NCBI RefSeq assembly: GCF_000657795.2
Contig: NZ_JHEP02000011.1
Coordinates: 62,001-126,000 of the forward strand
DNA from: Bordetella pseudohinzii
GTDB taxonomy: Bacteria > Pseudomonadota > Gammaproteobacteria > Burkholderiales > Burkholderiaceae_B
DNA length: 64,000 nt
Direction: 5' to 3'
The notes beneath the pieces are model-generated. The model was not told the DNA's origin, did not search any database, and worked only from the letters and a program-made list of their open reading frames with translations. The position numbers were made by a program, and so were the translations under genes. This document shows, one piece after another, positions 18,748 through 27,793 of the stretch; the first letter of the stretch is position 1, and every line of letters starts with the position of its first letter.

Positions 18748-19218
18748 CTACAGCCCGAGTTCGGTCAGGCCGGGGTGATCGTCGGGCCGCCGGCCCAGCG
18801 GCCAGTGGAACAGGCGCTCGTCCTCGCGCAAGGGCAGGTCGTTGATGCTGGCATGGCGCTGGCGCATGAGGCCCTGGTCGTCGAACTCCCAGTTCTCGTT
18901 GCCATAGGAGCGGAACCAGTGGCCGGAGTCGTCGCGCCATTCATAGGCAAAGCGCACGGCGATGCGGTTGCGGTCGTGCGCCCACAGTTCCTTGATGAGG
19001 CGATAGTCCAGTTCGCGGGCCCATTTGCGCGTGAGAAAGGCGATGACTTCCTGGCGCCCGTCGATGAACTCGGCGCGATTGCGCCAATGCGTGTCCGGCG
19101 TATAGGCCAGGCTGACTTTGGCCGGGTCGCGGCCATTCCAGGCGTCTTCGGCGGCGCGCACTTTGAGCATGGCGCTTTCGCGGCTGAAGGGAGGCAAAGG
19201 CGGTCGGGATTCCTGCAT
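18748..19218 (-). CDS. NTF2-like protein, DUF1348 family
   Basis: A 156-residue single-domain protein with the SnoaL/NTF2 cone fold signature [40 protein letters not shown] and [20 protein letters not shown], all typical of DUF1348. These are small cytosolic proteins with no established reaction. The start at 19218 is chosen because AAGGAGAA lies just upstream; the frame is open further left to 19365 but that part overlaps the divergent promoter region. It is divergent from a drug-exporter-like MFS gene. Confidence 0.8.
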   Translation of the reverse strand: MQESRPPLPPFSRESAMLKVRAAEDAWNGRDPAKVSLAYTPDTHWRNRAEFIDGRQEVIAFLTRKWARELDYRLIKELWAHDRNRIAVRFAYEWRDDSGHWFRSYGNENWEFDDQGLMRQRHASINDLPLREDERLFHWPLGRRPDDHPGLTELGL

Positions 19219-19342
19219 GGCGTTCTCCTTGGCGGTGGCCGCCGACAGCCGCCTGTAAGCACGAATTTCGCGGCGGGCGGATGTTGGAAGTATAGTGACG
19301 CTCAACTCATATATAAGACCTGGGTCATCCCTTTTTGCCGCC

Positions 19343-20725
19343 ATGCTGCTGACGTTCTCACGCAATGAAGTCTATCCGGCCGGCGCCGGTGTTCCGGAAT
19401 CCGAACGCTTGAGCTCCATGGCGGCCGTCATGCTGGCGGTCTGCATGGCCAGCCTGGACACCGCGATCGCCAATACCGCCCTGCCCACGATCGCGCGCGA
19501 GATCAACGCCACGGAGTCGGCCTCGATCTGGGTGATCAGCGCCTACCAGCTCGCCATGGTGGCGGCCCTGCTGCCCGCCGCGGCCATGGGCGATGTGTTC
19601 GGCCATCGGCGCGTCTATCTCTCCGGCCTGATCGTTTTCATCCTGTCTTCGCTGGCCTGCGGGCTGGCGCCTTCGCTGCCGGTGCTGGTGGGCGCGCGCA
19701 TCTTGCAGGGCCTGGGCGCGGCCGGCGTGATGGGCGTGAACGGCGCGCTGGTGCGCTTTATCTACCCTTCGCATGCGCTGGGACGCGGCCTGGGGATCAA
19801 TGCGCTGGTGGTGGGGTTGTCGTTTGCCGCCGGCCCCACGCTGGCTTCGCTGATCCTGGTCTATGGATCCTGGCACTGGCTGTTCCTGGTCAACGTGCCG
19901 GTTGGCCTCGCGGCGCTGGTGCTGGCCTTGCGCGGCCTGCCGGCCACGGCCCCTTCGGGTCATCGCTTCGAATGGCGCGCCGGCCTGCTGTGCGCGGGGT
20001 TTCTGTCTTTCCTGGTGCTGGGCCTGAGCGAGGCGGCGCACTACGCGCCCGGGCTGCGCGTGGCCGCCGAATTGGCCGTGGCGCTCGTCTGTCTGCTGCT
20101 GCTGCTCTACCGTCAGGCCGGCCATCCGGCGCCGATTCTGGCGGTGGACCTGCTGCGCCGCCCGGTCTTCGCCTTGTCGGCCGCCACGGCGGTCTGCGCC
20201 TTCGCGACTCAGGCCCTGGCCTTCGTGTCCCTGCCTTTCATGCTGCAGCAGGTGCTGGGCTATTCCCAGGTCGCGACCGGCTTTCTGATCACGCCCTGGC
20301 CGGTGCTGGCGGCGCTGGCGGCGCTGATCGCGGGCCGGATGTCGGATCGCTATCCCGCCGGCATGCTGGGCGGCGTGGGCCTGGCCGTGCTGGCCCTGGG
20401 CATGCTCGGCCTGGCCATGATGCCGGACCAGCCTTCGGTGTGGGATATCGGCTGGCGCATGGCGGTATGCGGCGCCGGCTTCGGGTTTTTCCAGTCGCCC
20501 AATCTGCGCGCCATCATCAGCGCCGCGCCGCCGGGACGCGCGGGCGGCGCCAGCGGCATGGTGGGCACGGTGCGCCTGTTGGGCCAGTCCTCGGGCGCCG
20601 CGCTGGTGGCGGCCTGTCTGCACATGGCGGGCATGGGCGGCACCGGCTGGGCCCTGTGGCTGGGGGCGCTCTGCGCCGCGCTGGCGAGCGCCGCCAGCTT
20701 TGCGCGCCTGCGCTTTGCCGATTGA
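19343..20725 (+). CDS. MFS transporter, DHA2 (EmrB/QacA-like) drug-exporter family
   Basis: A 460-residue multi-pass inner-membrane proton antiporter. Early motif [16 protein letters not shown] (about 39-54 of the product) and [30 protein letters not shown] are the DHA2 14-helix family signatures, including the conserved motif-A region (GDVFGHRR). No periplasmic EmrA-type partner is adjacent. Start choice is uncertain: 19343 or 19295 (16 residues longer); neither has a strong ribosome site. It could export antimicrobials or metabolites; the substrate is not predictable. Ends 21 bases from the convergent pqqU-like gene. Confidence 0.8.
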   Translation: MLLTFSRNEVYPAGAGVPESERLSSMAAVMLAVCMASLDTAIANTALPTIAREINATESASIWVISAYQLAMVAALLPAAAMGDVFGHRRVYLSGLIVFILSSLACGLAPSLPVLVGARILQGLGAAGVMGVNGALVRFIYPSHALGRGLGINALVVGLSFAAGPTLASLILVYGSWHWLFLVNVPVGLAALVLALRGLPATAPSGHRFEWRAGLLCAGFLSFLVLGLSEAAHYAPGLRVAAELAVALVCLLLLLYRQAGHPAPILAVDLLRRPVFALSAATAVCAFATQALAFVSLPFMLQQVLGYSQVATGFLITPWPVLAALAALIAGRMSDRYPAGMLGGVGLAVLALGMLGLAMMPDQPSVWDIGWRMAVCGAGFGFFQSPNLRAIISAAPPGRAGGASGMVGTVRLLGQSSGAALVAACLHMAGMGGTGWALWLGALCAALASAASFARLRFAD

Positions 20726-20746
20726 GGCCGGCGCGGCCCGGGCCGG

Positions 20747-22837
20747 CTAGAAGCGGTAGGCCAGCGTCAGGCCGGCGCTCCAGTTGCGCCCGGGCGCGGG
20801 CTCGAAATAGCGGCCATTGCCTTCGTTGACGATGACCGAGCCGGCGTAGCGGCGGTCGAAGACATTGTCCACGCGGGCATAGGCGTTCCAGGTCCAGGGC
20901 CCGTTTTTCCAGATATAGCCGCCCGACAGCGCCGCCACGACATAGCTGGGCGCCGCGTCGCTGTTGGCGTCGTCGACATAGAGCTTGTCGAGGTAGCGGG
21001 CCTCGATGCCGGCCTGCCAGCCTTCGGGCGGCGCCCAGGCCAGGGCCGCGTACAGCGCCTGGCGCGCCACGCCGGGGATGTTGTTGCCGGCCGAGATGCC
21101 GCTGCCGGCCACGTCGTCGCGGTAGCGCGCATTGATGAAGGTGTAGGCCAGGCGCGTGCGCCAATGCGAGCCGAACTCGTTTTCCCAGGCTAGTTCGGCG
21201 CCGTCGCGGCGCGTGCGTCCGGCGTTGCGATAGCTGCTGCGTCCGTCGATGCTGCCGGCCGAGACGATCTCGTTGTCGGTGCTGGTGTGGAAGACGGCTG
21301 CCGTGGCCAGGCCGCCGGCCAGGCGATGCTTGATGCCGGCCTCCAGATTGCTGCTGACCGAGGGCTGCAGGCCGAAGTTCAGGCCGGGGCGCGCGTCGGG
21401 ACGATAGGAGATCTCGTTCATGGTGGGCGTCTCGAATCCCTTGCCATACGAGATATAGACATTGCTGTCTTCATCGATCGCGTAGCGCAGCGCCGCCACC
21501 GGCAGGGCGCGGCGATAGCGCGCCCTGCCGCTGTCATCGCCATTGCCGGGCGCGATGTAGTGGTCGCGCGAATCGAAATCCACCGTGCTGTAGCGCAGGC
21601 CCGCATCCAGCGTCCAGCGGGGCAGGAATTCCCAGGATGCCTGGAGGTAGGGATCGATGTTGTAGACCTCGTTGGTCTCGTCGCGGCGCAGCGCGCCCTT
21701 GACGCCCAGGATGGCGCCGCCGTCCACGAAGTTCTGGTAGCCCTTGCGGCGCTCGCGCAGGCTGTCATAGGCCACGCCGCCGACCAGGGTGAGGGGACGG
21801 CCGGCCAGGCGCGTGCGCGAGGTCCAGCGCGCGTCCACGCCGCCGTAGTCGCGTTGCAGGCCGATGACGCCGCCGGGCTGGGTCGGCGGACGCTGCACGG
21901 CCACCGGAATGCTCTGGTATTGCCAGGTTTCGCGCTGGCCGTAATAGACCATGAGGCGCAGGTCGTTGTCGGCGTCGATCTTGCGCTCATAGATCAGGCC
22001 GCCCTGGGTCTGCCGCACGGTCTTGCGGGTGTTGAAGCGTTCGGCCGCGGGCGAGGCGCCGGCCGGGTCGCTGTCGAACTCCTGGCGCGTCAGGCCCATG
22101 GGATCCAGGGCCTTGAGATCGACGCTGTTCAGGACCAGGGTCAGGCGGCTGGCATCGTCCAGCTGCAGGCCCAGCTTGGCATTGGCCAGGTTCTTGCGCG
22201 CGCCGCTATGGTCGCGATAGCCGTCGGTGGTGAAGCGGCTGAGGTTGACCACATAGTCCAGCTCGCCGATGCCGGCGCCGGCCGCGCCGCTGGCCTGGGC
22301 GCCATAGCGGAAGGTGCCGTAGCTGCCGGCGGCCATGCTGGCCTGCAGGCGCGGCGGGCGGGCGCCGTCTTCGGTGAAGACCTGCACCACGCCGCCCGAG
22401 GAGTTGCCGTAGAGCGCCGAATAGGGGCCGCGCAGCACTTCCACCCGGTCGGCCGACCCGATGTCGATGTTGGAGGTCTGGCCCTGGCCGTCGGGCATGG
22501 TGGCCGGGATGCCGTCCACATAAAGCCGCAAGCCGCGCACCCCGAAGGTCGAGCGCGCCCCGAAGCCGCGGATCGACAGCTGCAGATCTTGCGCATAGTT
22601 CTGGCGGTTCTGGATCTGCAGGCCGGGCACGCCGCCGAGGTTTTCCGACAGATTGATCTGCAGCGCATGGGCGCGCAGGGCCTTGCCGTCGATCACGTCC
22701 ACCGAGGCGGGCGTATCCAGCACCGAGGTTCCGTTGCGGGTGCCGGTCACGACGATGGGGGCCAGGGTGGGTGTCTGCGCCAGGGCGGGCAGGGGCAGCA
22801 GCAGGACGAGCGGACAGAGAAAACGGGATGGGGTCAC
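20747..22837 (-). CDS. pqqU: TonB-dependent receptor, YncD/PqqU-like (probable PQQ importer)
   Basis: A 696-residue outer-membrane receptor. Signal peptide 1-20 (LLLLPLPALA), TonB-box region near 24-34 (TLAPIVVTGTR), plug domain about 40-150, then a 22-strand barrel ending in aromatic F (TLAYRF). Long blocks match what I recall of E. coli YncD, renamed PqqU as the pyrroloquinoline quinone importer: NRQNYAQDLQLSIRGFGA, DGIPATMPDGQGQTSNID, SALYGNSSGGV, DVDARW-type barrel strands and SVIVNEGNGRYFEPAPGRN. The start is a GTG at 22837, overlapping the TetR stop as GTGA. Its operon also encodes a PQQ-dependent glucose dehydrogenase, which agrees well with a PQQ-import role. Substrate is inferred from similarity and context. 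Confidence 0.85.
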   Translation of the reverse strand: MTPSRFLCPLVLLLPLPALAQTPTLAPIVVTGTRNGTSVLDTPASVDVIDGKALRAHALQINLSENLGGVPGLQIQNRQNYAQDLQLSIRGFGARSTFGVRGLRLYVDGIPATMPDGQGQTSNIDIGSADRVEVLRGPYSALYGNSSGGVVQVFTEDGARPPRLQASMAAGSYGTFRYGAQASGAAGAGIGELDYVVNLSRFTTDGYRDHSGARKNLANAKLGLQLDDASRLTLVLNSVDLKALDPMGLTRQEFDSDPAGASPAAERFNTRKTVRQTQGGLIYERKIDADNDLRLMVYYGQRETWQYQSIPVAVQRPPTQPGGVIGLQRDYGGVDARWTSRTRLAGRPLTLVGGVAYDSLRERRKGYQNFVDGGAILGVKGALRRDETNEVYNIDPYLQASWEFLPRWTLDAGLRYSTVDFDSRDHYIAPGNGDDSGRARYRRALPVAALRYAIDEDSNVYISYGKGFETPTMNEISYRPDARPGLNFGLQPSVSSNLEAGIKHRLAGGLATAAVFHTSTDNEIVSAGSIDGRSSYRNAGRTRRDGAELAWENEFGSHWRTRLAYTFINARYRDDVAGSGISAGNNIPGVARQALYAALAWAPPEGWQAGIEARYLDKLYVDDANSDAAPSYVVAALSGGYIWKNGPWTWNAYARVDNVFDRRYAGSVIVNEGNGRYFEPAPGRNWSAGLTLAYRF

Positions 22838-23499
22838 TGAGCGTCGGGGGAAAGCCAGCGCTTGGCGCTGCGCACCAGCGCATCGATGGCCGCTTCGACA
22901 TCCGCGTTGTCGGGATGCGCGCCCAGCATGACGGTGCGGGTGAAAAAATCGTAGACCAGGGCGCCATGCAATTGAGCGGCGACTTCGTCCACGCGCGTGC
23001 CGGCGTCGATGCCGCCCAGCGCGATCTGGGCCCGCAGCAGGCGGGCGAAGGCCGCGCGCGAGGCCGCCGGGCCATGGGCGAACCAGGCCCGGCCGACTTC
23101 GGGCAGGCGCGCCGAGGTGGCCACCACCATGCGATAGAAGGCCACCTGGCGCGGTTGCAGCATGGCGGCGACCAGGGTGCGGGCCAGGCGGCGCAGCGCG
23201 CCTTCCAGTCCGCCGGTCTCGACGTCCAGGCTCAACAGGGGAGCCAGGAAACCATCGCAGAGATATTCCACCACATGGCGGAAAAAACCCTGCTTATTGC
23301 CGTAGTAGCGGTAGATATTGGTCTTGGAGCCGCCCGCCAGCGCCACGATCTCATCCAGCGTGACGTTGTCATAGCCGCGCGCCAGGAAGAGATCGGCGGC
23401 CACGCGCAGCAATTGCTCGCCGCGGTCGCGCCCGCGCCGGGTGACCCGGCCGCGCGGCGAGGCAGCAGGCATGGCGGCGGTCGGGTCGGGGGCGGTCAT
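22834..23499 (-). CDS. TetR-family regulator of the gcd-pqqU operon
   Basis: A 221-residue repressor with an N-terminal helix-turn-helix (about residues 25-72; TLDEIVALAGGSKTNIYRYYGNK) and a C-terminal ligand-binding domain of the TetR_C type. It lies between gcd (16 bases upstream) and pqqU (4-base overlap), on the same strand, so it is part of the operon and probably autoregulatory. A 24-base palindrome covering the operon promoter (25963-25986) is the likely binding site. The inducer is unknown; PQQ, glucose products or a related quinone are possibilities only. Confidence 0.88.
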   Translation of the reverse strand: MTAPDPTAAMPAASPRGRVTRRGRDRGEQLLRVAADLFLARGYDNVTLDEIVALAGGSKTNIYRYYGNKQGFFRHVVEYLCDGFLAPLLSLDVETGGLEGALRRLARTLVAAMLQPRQVAFYRMVVATSARLPEVGRAWFAHGPAASRAAFARLLRAQIALGGIDAGTRVDEVAAQLHGALVYDFFTRTVMLGAHPDNADVEAAIDALVRSAKRWLSPDAQ

Positions 23500-23515
23500 G
23501 GTCTTGCGGGCGGGC

Positions 23516-25876
23516 TCAGGGTTTGCCGGGCAGGGCGTAGGCGATCACGTAGTCGCCCCGGTCGGGCGATTGGCGCGAACCGCCGACCGACAGTACCACA
23601 TACTGCCGCCCGCTCTTGGGCGAGACAAAGCTCATCGGCGTGGCCTGCGCGCCCACCGGCAGGCGGGCTTTCCAGAGCTCCTGGCCCGAGGCGGTGTCCA
23701 TGGCGCGCAGATAGTAATCCTGCGTGCCGGCGTAGAACACCAGACCCGACGCCGTGGCCAGCGGGCCGCCCAGCGTGGGCATGCCGATGGGAATCTGCAG
23801 GCCGGTCTTCATGCCCAGCGGGCCGGTGTCCTGCAGCGTGCTCATGGGAACCTGCCATACCAACTGGCGCGTCTTCAGGTCAATGGCCGACAGCGTGCCA
23901 TAGGGCGGCGCATGGCAGGGCACGCCCAGCGGCGACATGAAGCCGTTCTTGGACACGCCATAAGGCGTGCCGGTCTGCGGGGCGAAGCCGTCGTGCACGC
24001 CGGCCGCGCCCTCCTTGTCGGCGTCGGCGCGCGGGATGAGCTGTATCCATTGCGGCATGCGGATGTCATTGACGATGAGATAGGCGCGCGACTCATCGAC
24101 CGCCGCGCCGCCCCAGTTCATGCCGCCGTAATAGCCCGGGTATTGCAGGCTGCGCTGGGTCGTGGGCGGCGTGAACTCGCCTTCATAGCGCATCTTCTTG
24201 AACTCGATGCGGCACCAGAGCTGATCGAAGAAGGTGGCGCCCCACATGCGGGCCTCGGTAAAGGGCTCGGTGCCGATGGCCGGCATGCCGACCGAATAGG
24301 GCTGGGTGGGCGAGGTCCAATCGCCTTGCTGTCCGCCTTGCGGCACCGGCAGTTCCTTCACCTCGGCCAGCGGCTTGCCGGTGGCGCGGTCCAACAGGAA
24401 GATCTGGCCGCGCTTGGTCAGCTGGATGAGCGCATGCTGCGCGCCGCCCTTGCCATCGGGGATATCGTAGAGCGCGGGCGGCGAGGCGACGTCATAGTCC
24501 CAGAGATCGTGATGCGTGGTCTGGAAGGTCCAGCGTTCCCGGCCGGTGGCGATGTCCAGCGCCACCACGGCCGAGGCATGCTTTTCGGCGGCGTCGCTGC
24601 GATGGGCGCCCCAGAAGTCCGGCGGCGAGTTGCCGGTAGGCAGATAGATCAGGCCCAGCTTGTCGTCGAAAGCCGGCGTCGACCATACATTGGGCGTGCC
24701 GCGCGTGTAGGTCTTGCCCTCGGGCGGCACCCCCGTGATGGACGGATCGCCCATGTCCCAGGCCCAGGCCAGTTCGCCGGTGTCGGCATTGAAGGCGCGC
24801 ACCGCGCCGGAGGGTTCGTCGACGGCGCGGTTGTCGAACACCCAGCCGCCGATCACGATCATGTTGCGCACGACCGTGGGGGCGGAGGTCTGGAAGTAAT
24901 AGCCGGGCTTGACCTCGCCCATGCCTTGCTTGAGATCCACGGTGCCGTGCTGGCCGAAGTCTTCGCAGGGTTTGCCGGTATCGGCGTCCAGCGCGATCAG
25001 GCGCGCATCGATGGTGCTCAGGATGATGCGCTTGCGGCAGGCCGCCGCTGACGCCTCGCCAGCCGCCGGGGCGGCGGCGGTTTCGTAATAACCGACGCCG
25101 CGGCAGCGTTGCCATACCGGCGAGGAAGCCTCGGGATCGAAATGCCAGCGCTCCTTGCCGGTGTCCGCTTCCAGCGCGAAGACCTTGTTGCGCGGCGTGC
25201 AGACATAGAGGGTGTCGCCGATCTGTATGGGGGTGTTCTGGTTCTCGGCGCCCTTGTCGGCGATATCGCCGGTGCGGAAGGTCCAGGCCACTTGCAGCTG
25301 GTCGACGTTCTTGGGGTCGATCTGGGTCAGCGGCGCGTAGCGCGTGCCCGCGGGCGTGCGCCCATAGTGTTGCCAATCGGCCGCCGGCTGCGGCGCGGCG
25401 GCGACTTGGGGCTGGGCGCCCGCCTCATTGCGGATCACGCCTTGCGGGCGGAACATGCCTACGCCGAAACCGATGAGCGCCAGCACGGCCACGCCGGCCA
25501 GGGGATAGGCATTGCGGCGCACGCGGCTGCGCATGCCGCCCTCATGCAGGGCCGGCCAGATCAGCAGCGTGACCAGCGCCAGGACGATGGGGCCGACCAG
25601 GCGCGGCACCAGCTGCCAGAAATCGCTGCCGACTTCCCATAAGGCCCAGGCCACCGTTCCCACGAATACGAGGGCATAGAGCCAGGCGCCCAGGCTGCGG
25701 CGGCGCATGAGCAGGATGCCGGCCGCCAGCATGCCCAGACCGGCGATCAGGTAGTACCAGGAGCCGCTGAGGCTGACCAATCGGGCGCCGCCCACGGTCA
25801 GCGCCAGGCCGATCAGGGCCAGCACGATGCCAAAGAGCGCCACGTACCAAGGGGGACGATAAGGGGAGGGGACCAT
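23516..25876 (-). CDS. gcd: Membrane-bound PQQ-dependent glucose dehydrogenase
   Basis: A 786-residue quinoprotein that oxidises aldoses such as glucose to gluconolactone in the periplasm and passes electrons to ubiquinone. Five hydrophobic helices occupy about residues 8-135 (including YVALFGIVLALIGLALTVGG), then the periplasmic eight-bladed propeller with tryptophan-docking repeats. The HHDLWDYDVASPP block contains the Asp thought to be the catalytic base in E. coli Gcd, and DWQHYGRTPAGTRYAPLTQI opens the propeller. Length matches E. coli Gcd (796). Start at ATG 25876 is preferred (AAAGG upstream) over a GTG at 25900. No PQQ synthesis genes are in the window; a PQQ importer is encoded downstream in the same operon. 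Confidence 0.95.
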   Translation of the reverse strand: MVPSPYRPPWYVALFGIVLALIGLALTVGGARLVSLSGSWYYLIAGLGMLAAGILLMRRRSLGAWLYALVFVGTVAWALWEVGSDFWQLVPRLVGPIVLALVTLLIWPALHEGGMRSRVRRNAYPLAGVAVLALIGFGVGMFRPQGVIRNEAGAQPQVAAAPQPAADWQHYGRTPAGTRYAPLTQIDPKNVDQLQVAWTFRTGDIADKGAENQNTPIQIGDTLYVCTPRNKVFALEADTGKERWHFDPEASSPVWQRCRGVGYYETAAAPAAGEASAAACRKRIILSTIDARLIALDADTGKPCEDFGQHGTVDLKQGMGEVKPGYYFQTSAPTVVRNMIVIGGWVFDNRAVDEPSGAVRAFNADTGELAWAWDMGDPSITGVPPEGKTYTRGTPNVWSTPAFDDKLGLIYLPTGNSPPDFWGAHRSDAAEKHASAVVALDIATGRERWTFQTTHHDLWDYDVASPPALYDIPDGKGGAQHALIQLTKRGQIFLLDRATGKPLAEVKELPVPQGGQQGDWTSPTQPYSVGMPAIGTEPFTEARMWGATFFDQLWCRIEFKKMRYEGEFTPPTTQRSLQYPGYYGGMNWGGAAVDESRAYLIVNDIRMPQWIQLIPRADADKEGAAGVHDGFAPQTGTPYGVSKNGFMSPLGVPCHAPPYGTLSAIDLKTRQLVWQVPMSTLQDTGPLGMKTGLQIPIGMPTLGGPLATASGLVFYAGTQDYYLRAMDTASGQELWKARLPVGAQATPMSFVSPKSGRQYVVLSVGGSRQSPDRGDYVIAYALPGKP

Positions 25877-25962
25877 GGGTGTCTGCCTTTGTGTTCTCAC
25901 CCGCGCGGCGGGCGCGGGGGGCCGGGCGGAGGCGCCTGGCCATGTTTGGGGGGAGTCCTAGA

Positions 25963-25993
25963 AAATGATACCTGTGGGTATCATTTGCGGCAA
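25963..25993 (-). promoter_or_regulatory. gcd operon promoter with overlapping palindromic operator
   Basis: On the minus strand, TTGCCG (25993-25988) and TATCAT (25970-25965) are separated by 17 bases and read toward gcd. A perfect inverted repeat, AAATGATACC and GGTATCATTT separated by TGTG (25963-25986), covers the spacer and the -10 element. This is the geometry expected for a TetR-type repressor, and a TetR gene lies in the operon. The elements are seen; regulation is inferred. Confidence 0.7.
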
Positions 25994-26029
25994 CGTCCGG
26001 GCGGGCGTGCGCGTGGCGGGGGTGTGGAT

Positions 26030-26058
26030 TTGTGCTTGCCGGCGGCGCATGCTATAAA
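26030..26058 (+). promoter_or_regulatory. Promoter of first tRNA-Arg
   Basis: TTGTGC (26030-26035) and TATAAA (26053-26058) with a 17-base spacer, ending 12 bases before the tRNA. Confidence 0.6.
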
Positions 26059-26070
26059 CACGCCTCTTTA

Positions 26071-26147
26071 GCGCCCGTAGCTCAGTTGGATAGAGTACTT
26101 GGCTACGAACCAAGGGGTCGTGGGTTCGAATCCTGCCGGGCGCGCCA
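26071..26147 (+). tRNA. tRNA-Arg(ACG), copy 1
   Basis: A 77-base tRNA with encoded CCA. Acceptor arms GCGCCCG/CGGGCGC, anticodon stem CTTGG/CCAAG with loop CTACGAA (anticodon ACG, read as ICG after deamination, decoding CGU/CGC/CGA), and TTCGAAT in the T loop. Two further identical copies lie at 33521 and 35303. Confidence 0.97.
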
Positions 26148-26156
26148 GATTGTCGG

Positions 26157-26189
26157 AAAAGCCCGCAAGCCATGCTTGCGGGCTTTTTT
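26157..26189 (+). terminator. Terminator after tRNA-Arg copy 1
   Basis: Stem AAAAGCCCGCAAGC with its complement, loop CAT, then six T. The convergent MFS gene ends at 26200, so it may serve both strands. Confidence 0.88.
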
Positions 26190-26199
26190 CATCCGGGCG

Positions 26200-27792
26200 T
26201 CAAAGCGCAAGAAAGTGTTGCGCCACCGGCTTGCCGGGGCCCATGTGAAAGCGCGCCGCCTCGTTTTGCAGATCCGCGTCGGCGTGCGAGACGCGGCGAT
26301 GCTGGCGCAGATGCTCGGCCCAGGATTCCACCAGAAACCATTCCATCACCCGCTCGGGGTCGCTGGTGTGTTCGGTCACGCCCCAGGCGTAGGCGCCGTC
26401 GCGCATGCGTTCGAGCGACAGGCGCTTGATCGCGGCCAGGAAGGCGGGCCGGTCCTCCTTGCGGATGCGGTATTCGATCTGCACCATGACCGGGCCGCGG
26501 TCGTGCGCGACCGGCTCCGTCAGGAGCGGCTCGGGCCAGTGGTTGGAGGGCTGCAGGTCCGCCTCGCCCGCCGGCAGCCGGGCGCGGTGAAACAGCAGGG
26601 CCACGATCACCAGGCCGGCCGCGCTCGACGCCAGCGCGCCCGGCACGCCGATTCCGCGGGCGACCGCGCCCCAGCCCAGGCTGCCGGCGGCCATGGCGCC
26701 GTTGAACACCATGAGGTAGACGGCCAAGCCGCGGCCGCGCACCCAGTTGGGCAGGATGGCTTGCGCCACGCTATTGAAGGTGGTCAGGGCCATGATCCAG
26801 CCCATGCCCAGCAGCAGCAACAGGGCCACGGCCAGCCACTGGGGCGGACCGAGCACCAGCGCGCCCATGACGGCGGCGCTGGCCAGCGAGGCCAGCAACA
26901 CCAGGCCATCGGCGTCCAGCCAGCGGCGCAACCGGGGCATGACCAGGGCGCCCGCGATGGCGCCCGCGCCCACGGCGCCCAGCAGCACGCCATAGAAACT
27001 CGCCGTGCCGCCCAGCATCTGGCGTGCCACCAGCGGCAGCAGGGCCCAGACGGCGCTGGCGAACAAGAAGAAGGCCGCCGCGCGCAGCAGCACGCGGTGC
27101 AGCTCCTTGCTGGCGCGCGTGTAGCGCAGGCCGGCGCGGAAAGCGCCCAGGAAGTTTTCCGATAGCGCCGTGTCCGTGGCCGCCGGCCGCTTCCACCACA
27201 GCAGCGCCGCGATGACAAAGACATAGCTCAGCACGTCCATGCCGTAGGTGACCGCCGCGCCGAAGCTGGCCAGGATCAGGCCCCCGGCGGCCGGGCCGAT
27301 GGCGCGCGCGATATTGATGCCCAGCGAATTCAGGGCCACCGCCCCCTTGAGGTCTTTTTGCGGCACCAGTTCGGGCACGATGGCCTGCCAGGTCGGGCCC
27401 ATGAGCGCCGCGCCGATCCCGCCCACGAAGGTCAGCGCGATCAGGTACTCCACCGTCAGGGCGCCGGTATACGACAGCAGCAGGAGCGTGCCGCTGACGC
27501 CGGCCAGCACCAATTGCACGAAAATCAGGAAACGGCGGCGGTCCAGAATGTCCGACAGCACACCCGCCGGAATGGCCAGCAGAAAGACCGGCAAGGTCGC
27601 CGCGGTCTGGATCAGGGCCACCGCGGTCGGGTTGGCCGACAGATCGGTGATCAGCCAGGAGCTGGCCACATCGCGCATGAAACTGCCGATATTCCCCAGC
27701 ACCGCGGCGGCCCACAATACCGCGAAGACCGATTGCCTGAGCGGCGCGAAAGCCCCCGGGGCCGGCGTGTTCGGTTGGGTGTTCTCAGCCAT
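26200..27792 (-). CDS. MFS transporter (MFS_3 type) with C-terminal antibiotic-monooxygenase-like domain
   Basis: A 530-residue protein. Residues 1 to about 415 form a 12-helix major facilitator of the MFS_3 (enterobactin exporter-like) type: FAVLWAAAVLGNIGSFMRD, SSWLITDLSANPTAVALIQT and AIPAGVLSDILDRRRF are typical. Residues about 425-530 form a soluble ferredoxin-like domain (VMVQIEYRIRKEDRPAFLAA and VMEWFLVESWAEHLRQH) resembling antibiotic-biosynthesis-monooxygenase folds, a known fusion in this MFS group. The start codon is one base after the stop of the amidohydrolase gene, so the two are co-translated. Substrate is unknown. Confidence 0.83.
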   Translation of the reverse strand: MAENTQPNTPAPGAFAPLRQSVFAVLWAAAVLGNIGSFMRDVASSWLITDLSANPTAVALIQTAATLPVFLLAIPAGVLSDILDRRRFLIFVQLVLAGVSGTLLLLSYTGALTVEYLIALTFVGGIGAALMGPTWQAIVPELVPQKDLKGAVALNSLGINIARAIGPAAGGLILASFGAAVTYGMDVLSYVFVIAALLWWKRPAATDTALSENFLGAFRAGLRYTRASKELHRVLLRAAAFFLFASAVWALLPLVARQMLGGTASFYGVLLGAVGAGAIAGALVMPRLRRWLDADGLVLLASLASAAVMGALVLGPPQWLAVALLLLLGMGWIMALTTFNSVAQAILPNWVRGRGLAVYLMVFNGAMAAGSLGWGAVARGIGVPGALASSAAGLVIVALLFHRARLPAGEADLQPSNHWPEPLLTEPVAHDRGPVMVQIEYRIRKEDRPAFLAAIKRLSLERMRDGAYAWGVTEHTSDPERVMEWFLVESWAEHLRQHRRVSHADADLQNEAARFHMGPGKPVAQHFLAL

Positions 27793-27793
27793 G

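Larger units (their letters stand above)
26061..26192 (+). repeat. 132-base direct repeat, copy A (tRNA-Arg plus terminator)
   Basis: Identical base for base to 35293-35424. It covers ten bases of leader (CGCCTCTTTA), the whole tRNA-Arg gene, the spacer and the terminator stem. The identity extends well beyond the tRNA itself, pointing to recent duplication or gene conversion. The middle tRNA copy (33521) shares only the tRNA and a similar but different hairpin. Confidence 0.95.

Noticed and set aside
18518-18940. 140-residue open frame on the - strand
   Set aside because: Arg/Pro-rich, overlaps the NTF2-like gene in another frame, no motif; treated as a shadow.
26000-26173. Small frames reading RIRTHDPLVRSQVLYPTELR across tRNA-Arg (also near 33500 and 35300)
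   Set aside because: This is the tRNA gene read in the wrong strand, a well-known spurious protein motif.
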